Shown one piece after another: positions 1-7,914 of a stretch of 64,000 nt of DNA (positions within the stretch are counted from its first letter, which is position 1; each line of letters begins with the position of its first letter). Source of the stretch: Sulfurimonas sp. RIFOXYD12_FULL_33_39 (GTDB taxonomy: Bacteria > Campylobacterota > Campylobacteria > Campylobacterales > Sulfurimonadaceae); assembly GCA_001829785.1 (NCBI GenBank), contig MICF01000004.1:1-64000 (forward strand), given 5' to 3'. The translations under genes were made by a program, and so were the position numbers. A model generated the notes under the pieces. It saw nothing but the letters and a program-made list of their open reading frames with translations, searched no databases and had not been told where the DNA came from.

Positions 1-1297
1 GGTCCGTAAAATTTATAATTGCATTAAGAGGTGTTCTTAACTCATGTGAAATTCCGCTTATAAAATTTGACCTTGCCTGAGCAGCTTGCATAGCCTCCTC
101 TTTTGCTTTTGTAAGTTTGAGGTTTAATACTTCTAGGTTTGATACATACTCTTCAAGTGCATAATTTGATTTTTGCAGCTCCCGTGTCTTATCCTCAACC
201 CTTTTTTCTAATGTAGTATTTAAGTTTTTAAGTATATTTTTACTTATAATCAGTTTTTCGTTCATTTTATTTGCTAAGTTTTCTGCATACTCTTTACCGG
301 TTATAAGTTGCTGGATAATGTAAAATAAAAAAACACTAAATATTATTCCAAAAATCAATACAAGCTCTGCCTTGCTGATATCTAAATTTTTTTCAAATTC
401 AGGTGTTGATTTTATTAAAACACCCCATTCTCGTCCTGCGACATCAAGTTCAATTTGAGTATAAAAAAGTGATGCTTTATTGCTGGCATAACTGTCATAC
501 ATCAAATATTTTTCTTTTATTATATTTTCGTCATAAATTTCAATATCAAATTCACTATCTTCGTAACCCTTTAAACTATGCATCAAATCACTCATCCTAA
601 ACGGAGCATATACCCATCCTAAAATATTTTTTCTTCTTTGCTCTAGGGTTATATTTTTTGTTTTATTTTTAAAGACGGGCAGATACATTAAAAAACCTGC
701 TTGAACATCCTTTTTATACTCCTGCAACAAGGTTACTTTACCTGAAATTACCGCCATAGACATATCTCTTGATGCAGCCATAGCCTTTTGTCTGGTAGGA
801 TTTGAGTACATGTCATAACCAAATGCTCTTTTATTTCTATCATCAAAAGGCTCAAGGTATAAAATAGTCGTATAAAAATCACGCTTATATTTAGGAGTAA
901 TATCAAAAGAGCTAAAGCCTTCAGAACGAACTTTTCCTATAAAGTCATCCTTAGTATCTGCCGGTACGATTTTTGAAAAACCGACACCTTGAATACCGGG
1001 AAACATTATATTTAAGTCTAAGGCGTTTACATAAATTTTAAATTCATCTCTATCAATAAAATTAGAAGATGCAAATAACCCTTTTGCGCCATGAAGTACA
1101 TGTTCATAAGCCAACATTCTATGCTTTATCAGTGTCTTAAACTCTTGCGACTTAAGTAAAAACTCCGTTTGAAGTTTTGAATTTGCGTTGTTTTTAATAT
1201 CTATATAAAACTGATAGCTGGTAAAGATAAAGATAACCAACACCATAAAAGGTACTGCTCTAATAATCTTGCTATCTCTTTTTATTAACTTAGTCAT
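1..1297 (-). CDS. CHASE-domain sensor histidine kinase (3' end outside the window)
   Basis: I translated this minus-strand frame by hand; it is open from the ATG at 1297 to the window edge (432 codons). A hydrophobic helix at about residues 12-30 is followed by a periplasmic region of about 270 residues with CHASE-like features (for example YKRDFYTTILYLEPFDDRN and the stretch with KAMAAS). A second membrane helix lies near residues 308-325. A coiled coil then leads to the H-box SHELRTPLNAII near residue 418, so the catalytic ATPase domain and any receiver lie beyond base 1. It should sense a small extracellular ligand and autophosphorylate on the H-box histidine. Its ATG overlaps the end of the receiver-GGDEF-EAL gene by 8 bases, so it is probably the last known member of that operon. 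Confidence 0.85.
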   Translation of the reverse strand, partial: MTKLIKRDSKIIRAVPFMVLVIFIFTSYQFYIDIKNNANSKLQTEFLLKSQEFKTLIKHRMLAYEHVLHGAKGLFASSNFIDRDEFKIYVNALDLNIMFPGIQGVGFSKIVPADTKDDFIGKVRSEGFSSFDITPKYKRDFYTTILYLEPFDDRNKRAFGYDMYSNPTRQKAMAASRDMSMAVISGKVTLLQEYKKDVQAGFLMYLPVFKNKTKNITLEQRRKNILGWVYAPFRMSDLMHSLKGYEDSEFDIEIYDENIIKEKYLMYDSYASNKASLFYTQIELDVAGREWGVLIKSTPEFEKNLDISKAELVLIFGIIFSVFLFYIIQQLITGKEYAENLANKMNEKLIISKNILKNLNTTLEKRVEDKTRELQKSNYALEEYVSNLEVLNLKLTKAKEEAMQAAQARSNFISGISHELRTPLNAIINFTD

Positions 1298-2963
1298 TAA
1301 TTATCTCTTCTTTTGGCTCACTAATATAATATCCCTGAGAATAATCAATTCCAAGTTCTTTTACTACATGATATATCGATTCAGAGTGTACAAACTCCGC
1401 AACCGTTAAAATATTTAACTTATTTGCAAAATCGACTATCGTTTGTACAATCATTTGAGCATTTTTATCTTTATCCAAATCACGTATAAGCGAACCGTCT
1501 ATTTTTATTATATCTACTTTTAATCGCAATAAATGTATAAAGTTAGAATATCCGCTGCCAAAATCATCAATAGCAATTTGACACCCATACTCTTTTACTC
1601 TTTTTATGAAAGCGTAAACAGCATCATAATTTTCAATCCCTTCTGATTCTAAAAGCTCAAATATCACCCTGTTGCATCCGCTGAATTTTTCAAGCTGGTC
1701 ATAAATATTTCTTGCCATCACCTCATCTACCATATCTTTTGCAGATAAATTAATTGAAAATTCATAATTGGTGTTTTCAAATTTTTTAAATGCTTTTTCA
1801 ATAACACTTTTTGTGATAGCAGCATAATTTCTAGACTTTTTAGAAATTTCTAAAAATTTAAAAGGAGAGTGTATAGTACCGTCTTTATCTATCATGCGAA
1901 CTAAGCACTCATATTTTTCGATTTTATCTGTTTTATTATTAACAATCGGCTGAAAAAATGCAACTATATTGTCATTGGCGATAGCTTGTGTTATCTTGTT
2001 TACCCAAAAAATATTTTGCTCATAAGAGCGAAACTCTTCATTTTCTTCATTAAAAACAAGAGTTGTCTTACCTGTTGTTTTTGCCCTCTTAAGAGCTTTT
2101 TCCGCACTAAGGAGAAGCTCCTTTTCAAACATAGAAGCACCTACGGTAATTTTAATATGAATTTCATGTCCATTGCAATCAAAATACAATAACTCCATTA
2201 TTTCAATTAATTTTTTTATTAAATTATTGAGCATCTCTATATCGTTATTATCTTTAATTAAGATGGCAAAGATATCACCTGAAATTCTATAATAGTTAAA
2301 ATTATTTCCATGAAATATCTGCTTAATTTTAGACGCAAAAGATTTAAGACATTTATCTCCTGTTTCATGACCGTAAAAATAGACTATATCCTTAAATCCA
2401 TCAATATCAAGCAGTAAAAGCGCTGATTTTGTTATACCGTTTGTATCTTTTATAAGCTGACCTCTATTTGAAAATCCGGTCAACGCATCAGTATAATAGT
2501 AATAAATAAGCTCTTCGCTTTGCCTATGCAAAACTTTATCTATTCTCTCTTTTTGTTTAATTATTTGAGTAGGTGTTTTTACATATACATGTTTCATCCC
2601 CATTATGGTTTCTATATGCTCAACAAAACGAACTCTGTCAAAAGGTTTAGACCACAATCCCTCTGCTCCATACTCCAGCGCAGTAATTTTTTCATCCATC
2701 GAACCTAAAGCGGTAACGATTAATACAGGTATATGCCGTGTTTCATCTTTTGCCTTAAGCTGTTGCAGAGCTTCATATCCGCCCATACCTGGCATCATTA
2801 AATCCATAAGAATTAAATCAGGCATCTCCTCATTTGCCAAAAATATACCCTCTTTGGCATCTTGGGCTTCAAAAAAAGTGTACTCATGTTTTCTTAGTGC
2901 TGCTCTTATTGCTAAACGACTATCATAATTATCATCAATTATTAAAAGTGTAGGTTGTTTCAT
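1290..2963 (-). CDS. Response regulator with degenerate GGDEF and intact EAL domain
   Basis: A 557-residue cyclic-di-GMP signalling protein. Residues 1-120 form a receiver domain with the acidic pair at 10-11 and the phosphoacceptor D54 in ILMDLMMP. Residues 155-300 are a GGDEF fold, but the active-site motif reads SGDIF (228-232), so cyclase activity is unlikely. Residues 315-557 are an EAL domain. The signature is ECL at 352-354, and the metal and catalytic residues look present: N405, E437 region, DDFGSGYS from 466, K487 and E523. I infer a phosphorylation-controlled phosphodiesterase, with the dead GGDEF possibly binding GTP. It overlaps the upstream single-receiver gene by 4 bases and the downstream kinase by 8, which indicates one transcript. 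Confidence 0.9.
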   Translation of the reverse strand: MKQPTLLIIDDNYDSRLAIRAALRKHEYTFFEAQDAKEGIFLANEEMPDLILMDLMMPGMGGYEALQQLKAKDETRHIPVLIVTALGSMDEKITALEYGAEGLWSKPFDRVRFVEHIETIMGMKHVYVKTPTQIIKQKERIDKVLHRQSEELIYYYYTDALTGFSNRGQLIKDTNGITKSALLLLDIDGFKDIVYFYGHETGDKCLKSFASKIKQIFHGNNFNYYRISGDIFAILIKDNNDIEMLNNLIKKLIEIMELLYFDCNGHEIHIKITVGASMFEKELLLSAEKALKRAKTTGKTTLVFNEENEEFRSYEQNIFWVNKITQAIANDNIVAFFQPIVNNKTDKIEKYECLVRMIDKDGTIHSPFKFLEISKKSRNYAAITKSVIEKAFKKFENTNYEFSINLSAKDMVDEVMARNIYDQLEKFSGCNRVIFELLESEGIENYDAVYAFIKRVKEYGCQIAIDDFGSGYSNFIHLLRLKVDIIKIDGSLIRDLDKDKNAQMIVQTIVDFANKLNILTVAEFVHSESIYHVVKELGIDYSQGYYISEPKEEIIND

Positions 2964-3334
2964 GGAATATTCATACTCCTTTGTATAGTTTCAAGCAACT
3001 CTTTTCTTGAAAATGGTTTCTCCAAGATATTATCAAACCCTTTTTCCAAGTACATTTTTTTCATCTCTGCAAAAACAGAAGCCGTAACGGCAATAATAGG
3101 TTTATCGGCAAATCTCTCTTGAGAACGAATCCATTTAGTAAGCTCAATACCGTTAACATTTGGCATTTCTATATCTATTAAAAAAAGATCGATGCTATCT
3201 ATATTTTCCAACATGTCAATAGCAACTCTTCCATCCTCTGCCCAAATTAATTCTACTGATGTATTTAATTTTCTCAAATTAGATTTTATAACCAAATGGT
3301 TGTCTTCGTTGTCTTCTGCTAAAAAAATTTTCAT
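2960..3334 (-). CDS. Single-domain response regulator (CheY-like)
   Basis: A 124-residue stand-alone receiver domain with the N-terminal acidic cluster LAEDNEDN, the phosphoacceptor aspartate in LFLIDIEMP (near residue 54), the AVTAS threonine motif and the EKPF lysine near the C terminus. It has no output domain, so it should act by protein-protein contact or as a phosphate relay. It sits between cheB and the receiver-GGDEF-EAL gene and overlaps the latter by 4 bases. It may carry phosphate from the CHASE kinase or from CheA. It resembles the receivers usually found fused to hybrid kinases more than flagellar CheY, a similarity judged by eye. Confidence 0.9.
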   Translation of the reverse strand: MKIFLAEDNEDNHLVIKSNLRKLNTSVELIWAEDGRVAIDMLENIDSIDLFLIDIEMPNVNGIELTKWIRSQERFADKPIIAVTASVFAEMKKMYLEKGFDNILEKPFSRKELLETIQRSMNIP

Positions 3335-3363
3335 TATATATGTCCTTTATTATATTTGTTTAA

Positions 3364-4386
3364 TTAGATAAAAGAAAGTATGCTATTTGCTACTTTATTT
3401 AACGCAACTTGTTTATCTACGGCTCCAACATCAAAAGCGATTTTCGGCATTCCGTAAACTACACAACTTGCCTCATCCTGCCCGATTGTTTTTGCTCCGG
3501 CATTTTTCATAGCCAACAGCCCTCTTGCGCCATCAGCACCCATTCCTGTTAAAATAACGCCGATTGCATTTGCACCTGCAATCCTTGCGACTGAATTAAA
3601 TAAAACATCAACTGACGGTTTATGTCCTGAAATTTTTTCACCGCTTCCTATTTCAACATAATATCTAGCCCCTGAACGCCTTACAACCATGTGATAATCC
3701 CCTGGAGCCACCAAAACTACGCCGGGAGTTATAGAATCCCCGTTTTTTGCTTCTCTGACTTCCATAGCGCAAAGCGAATTTAGTCTTTGTGCAAACGGCG
3801 CCGTAAAATTTGCAGGCATATGCTGAACGATAACCGTTCCCGGCGAATTTCTAGGCAAACCCATCAACACCTCTTTTAGAGCCTCAGTACCGCCTGTTGA
3901 GGCACCTATTGCCAATATTTTATTGGTAGTCTCCGCCAATGATGTCATATTTGGAGATTTTTGATTACTTAACTCTCTTTTAAAAACTTTAGCTTTTGAT
4001 GCCGTTTTTATTTTAGATATAAGCTCATCTTTCATTTCATCTTTAGCGTCGTAAATATGCGAATGCTGTTTTGGAACAAAATCTACTGCACCTGCTTCAA
4101 GTGCTTCTAATGTTGTCTTAGCTCCGCTTTGCGTCAAAGAAGATACCATCACAACTGGCATAGGCATATAATGCATTAGCTTTTTTAAAAAAGTGATTCC
4201 GTCCATTCTGGGCATCTCAACATCCAAACAAATAACATCTGGTTTTAGTTCCACTATTTTATCTCGTGCGACATACGCATCTGAAGCCGTTGCCACAACT
4301 TCAATAGATGGATCTGATTCTAAAATTTCACGCAACACCGCACGTGCCGTTGCACTGTCATCTACTATTAAAACTTTTATAGCCAT
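3364..4386 (-). CDS. cheB: CheB protein-glutamate methylesterase/deamidase
   Basis: A full-length 340-residue CheB that removes methyl groups from chemoreceptor glutamates when phosphorylated by CheA. The receiver domain occupies residues 1-120, with D9/D10 and the phosphoacceptor D55 in CLDVEMP. The methylesterase domain occupies about 150-340, with the catalytic triad visible as S163 in GASTGGT, H189 in VQHMP and D285 in GMGADG. It lies directly downstream of cheD in the minus-strand cluster, with a 23-base gap. Possession of the receiver domain is notable, because Campylobacter and Helicobacter relatives often have a shortened CheB or none. That fits a separate, more classical chemosensory pathway here. 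Confidence 0.97.
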   Translation of the reverse strand: MAIKVLIVDDSATARAVLREILESDPSIEVVATASDAYVARDKIVELKPDVICLDVEMPRMDGITFLKKLMHYMPMPVVMVSSLTQSGAKTTLEALEAGAVDFVPKQHSHIYDAKDEMKDELISKIKTASKAKVFKRELSNQKSPNMTSLAETTNKILAIGASTGGTEALKEVLMGLPRNSPGTVIVQHMPANFTAPFAQRLNSLCAMEVREAKNGDSITPGVVLVAPGDYHMVVRRSGARYYVEIGSGEKISGHKPSVDVLFNSVARIAGANAIGVILTGMGADGARGLLAMKNAGAKTIGQDEASCVVYGMPKIAFDVGAVDKQVALNKVANSILSFI

Positions 4387-4409
4387 CTATTTTCTATTCC
4401 TTTCAAAGA

Positions 4410-4874
4410 TTATTTATCGGAAGTGTATTTAAGCAACACTTTTTTTCTCTCTAAATTAAACTGTATTTTTCTACCGTTTATTCCGCCTACATCTTCGGCT
4501 ACTACTGCAATTTTATATGTTTTTAATATCTCTTTTGCGACTAAAATATTTTTTTTCCCTATCATCATATTTTCATTTGCCGATATGTTCATTGATGCAC
4601 CGCCGAATATTTTTGCTTCCATAGTATTTATGCTTGAACCGTGTTCTAACATAGTTTCTATCAATTTAGGGATTGATATATTTCCAAATCTCAGAGACTG
4701 CAAACCGTTACCGTTCCAAAAAGGAAGCAGATAATGGTTCATACCCCCTATGCCTAATTTTGTATCATATAAACACACTGCAACACATGAACCTAAAACC
4801 GTAGATATCGCGGCAGGTGCAACATCAACATGAAGTTGACCGACATGTATAAAAGTTGAACTACCTATTATCAT
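4410..4874 (-). CDS. cheD: CheD chemoreceptor glutamine deamidase
   Basis: A 154-residue CheD that deamidates receptor glutamines and modulates adaptation. The family's catalytic residues are visible: C30 in VLGSCVAVCLYD and H47 in GGMNHYLLP. The FGGASM motif near residue 91 is also typical. Its start codon overlaps the stop of the upstream kinase-like gene (both at 4874), which suggests translational coupling, and cheB follows. CheD together with CheB and CheR gives this cluster a complete covalent adaptation system. Confidence 0.95.
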   Translation of the reverse strand: MIIGSSTFIHVGQLHVDVAPAAISTVLGSCVAVCLYDTKLGIGGMNHYLLPFWNGNGLQSLRFGNISIPKLIETMLEHGSSINTMEAKIFGGASMNISANENMMIGKKNILVAKEILKTYKIAVVAEDVGGINGRKIQFNLERKKVLLKYTSDK

Positions 4875-5698
4875 TACAGTTCTATCGCATTTTCAAAGGA
4901 GTCAAATAAAAATTCATTTGATCCATAAGCCTGAGAGTCAATTGTACAATTATCAAGCAATAAAGTAATGCTGAATATTACATGTCCATCTTCTGCTGTA
5001 TAATCTATACTGCCGCCAAAGCGCTCACATAGTTCACGTACTATACTAAGCCCTATACCTAAACCGTGCTCATGATCTGTCGTATTTGTAAAACGTGTAA
5101 AAACTTCAGGTTTATATCTTGTTTGAGGACCCTCGCCTTGATTTTTCACCGTTATCTTAAATATAGAATCTTTTTCGCTCAAACCGATATCAATTACACC
5201 TTTTTCTATCCCGTAAATACATGCATTAGAGATAAGATTTTTCATTATAATATATATCTTTTGCGAATCAGAGATAATTTTTTCTTTTATCGTATTTGTT
5301 ATTTTTATTTCAAGGTTTTTCTCTTCAATAGTATATTTTAAACTTTTTATAACTTCATCAAGAATCTCTTGTGGGTCTAACATCGAATATGAAATATTTA
5401 TATTTCCGCTTTCAATTTCTGCTGCCATAACTAAATTTTTAATCTTAAATTCTAAATCTAAAACTTCTTTATTTATTATAGAAAATATTTTTTCATTTTT
5501 ATCTTCTGCTTGAATTTTCAAATGAGGTATCATTCCAAGAAGTACTGTCATAGGATCATTTAATTCATTTGTTACAAGTGATAAAAATCTTGATTTTGTG
5601 TTTTCACTTTCAATAAGCCGTTTGTTAAGTTCCAATATTTTTTTACTTAAAAATGCAATTTCATTATCAAGCGCTTTTTTTTCTGATATGTTTTCCAT
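4874..5698 (-). CDS. Histidine-kinase-like protein lacking the phosphoacceptor histidine
   Basis: A soluble 274-residue protein built like a HisKA-HATPase kinase. A short coiled coil (about 1-35) precedes an H-box-like segment, but the residue in the histidine position is N44 (VTNELNDPM where SHELRTPL is expected). The ATPase domain keeps the N-box (NLISNACIYG), and the G2 loop (GLGIGLSIV) is intact. The G1 box reads VKNQGEGP, with asparagine where the usual aspartate sits. Self-phosphorylation at the normal site is therefore impossible. It may be a pseudokinase, an ATP-regulated scaffold or a phosphatase. It sits in the chemosensory operon between the PAS/receptor-like gene (2-base gap) and cheD (overlapping codons), so it probably works with them. 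Confidence 0.85.
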   Translation of the reverse strand: MENISEKKALDNEIAFLSKKILELNKRLIESENTKSRFLSLVTNELNDPMTVLLGMIPHLKIQAEDKNEKIFSIINKEVLDLEFKIKNLVMAAEIESGNINISYSMLDPQEILDEVIKSLKYTIEEKNLEIKITNTIKEKIISDSQKIYIIMKNLISNACIYGIEKGVIDIGLSEKDSIFKITVKNQGEGPQTRYKPEVFTRFTNTTDHEHGLGIGLSIVRELCERFGGSIDYTAEDGHVIFSITLLLDNCTIDSQAYGSNEFLFDSFENAIEL

Positions 5699-5700
5699 GA

Positions 5701-7068
5701 TTATATTTCCATCTTTTTCATTTTAATTATTTGACTTTTAAAGCTATTTAACAATACCTCTATTTTTTTTGAATCATTCATCAAATTTTTATTATCTACA
5801 TTAAAATTTTCAGCCATATCTTTCATTAAAGAGATTTCGTCTGAAGTTTTTGAAATTAAAGCTTTAAGTTGTGAAAATATTTCACAAAACCCCAATCTGT
5901 CATCATTTAATCTAGAAGACTCAATTATTCCATATACCTGCACATATCCTAAATACATCAACTGCTTTTCAAGTTCTTCCAAATTCAGTATGTTTATTCT
6001 AATTAATTTATCAAAAATATTAGGTAGTTTTATCAATTTTTCATTGTATTGCATTACAAGCTCATTCAAAATATTAATATTTTCATTTAATTTTTCACTA
6101 CTCTCATCAAGAAGCTCTTTTATAAAATATGTAACCATCTCCATTTGCAAACTCAGATATGAAACTAAAAATATCATCTCATTTATCGACTCCGTAAAAC
6201 TTTGAGTAGTTTTATGCACATTTCTTATTAAAATATCATTTTGTTTTGCATTAGTTCTAATATCACTCGCTAATACACCGAATGTTTCTCCGTCACTCTC
6301 AAGTTTATAGGAAGATACGGATGCATTAAGAGATAAAAATACGATATCTCTTGCTAATGTTCTTAAAAGATAACCTTTATCTTCAAAAATAGATTTTATC
6401 CTCTTAAGAGATTCAATCTTCGTAAACCATTTTTCATATTCATTTAATAATACTTTGCTTATATCGTACAGCGATTTAACATCTAATTTAAAATCTGATT
6501 TTAAATAGCTATAATCATGTTCTTGCGAACGGTTTAATGTTAATAATCTTTTTCTCTCTAAAAGTTCAGCCAATAAAACTTCATTCATAAAATGGTCATA
6601 ATCATCAAAGCCGTAAGCGTTTAAAAGCTCTATAAACAGCTTTTGGCTCTCATCCATATCTGACTTCGCCTCTGCCATAAGTAACCTAAAGTAAATCTCT
6701 CTTACCACAGTAAAAATTGCCGTATTTGGCTTTATGCGAATAGATATATATCTATCTTCCATTGGAAAAACTACTGCTAAAACCCAGTAAAATCCGCCAT
6801 CTTTAGTTTTGTTCTTTACATACGCTACAACAGGTTTATTTAGTTTTAAATATTCCCAAAATTTTTTGAAAATTACACGCGGCATATCTTGATGACGAAT
6901 AATATTATGAAATTTTCCTATTATTTCATCCTTCTCGTAGCCGCTTATACGAATAAAAGTTTCGTTACCAAAAAGTATAGTACTATCATGCTGTGTAATG
7001 GAAAAAAACAGCTCATGCAAATCAAACTTTGATTCTTTCATTAAAATAGCAGTATTTATTTTTTCCAT
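5701..7068 (-). CDS. Soluble PAS protein with degenerate chemoreceptor-like hairpin
   Basis: A 455-residue cytoplasmic protein with no convincing membrane segment. Residues 20-115 form an Aer-type PAS domain, marked by FHNIIRHQDMPRVIF and GGFYWVLAVVFP, a family that often binds FAD or haem. The rest is helical. Residues 240-275 (FLSLNAS ... TFGVLASDIRTNA) align by eye with the chemoreceptor tip NLLALNAA ... GFAVVADEVR, but many contact residues are changed. I infer an energy- or redox-sensing receptor-like protein whose coupling to CheA and CheW may be altered or lost. It lies between cheR and the histidine-less kinase with very short gaps, so these may be functional partners. Confidence 0.8.
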   Translation of the reverse strand: MEKINTAILMKESKFDLHELFFSITQHDSTILFGNETFIRISGYEKDEIIGKFHNIIRHQDMPRVIFKKFWEYLKLNKPVVAYVKNKTKDGGFYWVLAVVFPMEDRYISIRIKPNTAIFTVVREIYFRLLMAEAKSDMDESQKLFIELLNAYGFDDYDHFMNEVLLAELLERKRLLTLNRSQEHDYSYLKSDFKLDVKSLYDISKVLLNEYEKWFTKIESLKRIKSIFEDKGYLLRTLARDIVFLSLNASVSSYKLESDGETFGVLASDIRTNAKQNDILIRNVHKTTQSFTESINEMIFLVSYLSLQMEMVTYFIKELLDESSEKLNENINILNELVMQYNEKLIKLPNIFDKLIRINILNLEELEKQLMYLGYVQVYGIIESSRLNDDRLGFCEIFSQLKALISKTSDEISLMKDMAENFNVDNKNLMNDSKKIEVLLNSFKSQIIKMKKMEI

Positions 7069-7077
7069 TTTTTCATC

Positions 7078-7914
7078 CTATAATCTTTGATAAATTGAGG
7101 AGCCAAGCAACTTCAATGAATCTCTATGAGTCGTTAACGACTCAGAACTTCCTAAAAACAGAGGAGCCCCTTTTGGCAATAATTTTGTATATTTTCCTAT
7201 TAATTCATGTCTATTGCTATCATCAAAATATATCATTACATTCCTGCAAAAAATCATATCAAACTGATTTTTAAAAAAGAACGGATCAGTAATTAAATTG
7301 TATAACCGAAATAGCACTTTGTTTTTAAGAAAAGGTTTTATTTGATATTTAACTTCATTATCTACTTTTATCTTCTCAAAAGATTTCAGCACCATATCTT
7401 TTGGCAACTGCTCAACTTGTTTAGACTCGTATGTTCCCGCAATTGCACGTGAGAGAACTTTTGATGAAATATCTGTTGCTAGAATTTTTATATCCCAACT
7501 CTCAAAATCATGAAGATGATTTTGCAAAAACATTAAAATAGTGTATGGTTCCTCACCGCTTGAACATCCTGCCGACCATATTCTGATTTTTTTCTCTTTT
7601 TTTGCAGTTGCTAGCTGCGGCAAATATCCTTGCAACCAAGTCCATTGAGATGTCTCACGAAAAAACGATGTAACATTTGTAGATATAGCACTCACAAAAA
7701 AAGTAAGTTCATCACCCGTTTCATCATCTATGAGGTAATGATAATACTCTTTAAATGAAGTTAATCCTAATTGATTTACCCGTTTATTTAAACGACCTTT
7801 AACCAATGTAGTTTTTTGATCGGAAAGTGAAATTCCGACTTTTTCATAGATATATTTTCGAAAAAGCGCAAACTCTTCAGGTTTAAGTTGTAGTTCAAGC
7901 ATGAGAGACTTCAA
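7078..7914 (-). CDS. cheR: CheR chemoreceptor methyltransferase
   Basis: A 278-residue SAM-dependent methyltransferase that methylates receptor glutamates. An N-terminal helical domain (about 1-75) precedes the catalytic domain with the SAM motif IWSAGCSSGEEPYT and the family motif FCRNVMIYFDD. Length and order match standard CheR. The first codons overlap the 3' end of cheA by 20 bases (7895-7914), so translation is probably coupled. With cheB and cheD it completes the adaptation enzymes of the cluster. No C-terminal receptor-tethering domain is visible. Confidence 0.97.
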   Translation of the reverse strand: MKSLMLELQLKPEEFALFRKYIYEKVGISLSDQKTTLVKGRLNKRVNQLGLTSFKEYYHYLIDDETGDELTFFVSAISTNVTSFFRETSQWTWLQGYLPQLATAKKEKKIRIWSAGCSSGEEPYTILMFLQNHLHDFESWDIKILATDISSKVLSRAIAGTYESKQVEQLPKDMVLKSFEKIKVDNEVKYQIKPFLKNKVLFRLYNLITDPFFFKNQFDMIFCRNVMIYFDDSNRHELIGKYTKLLPKGAPLFLGSSESLTTHRDSLKLLGSSIYQRL

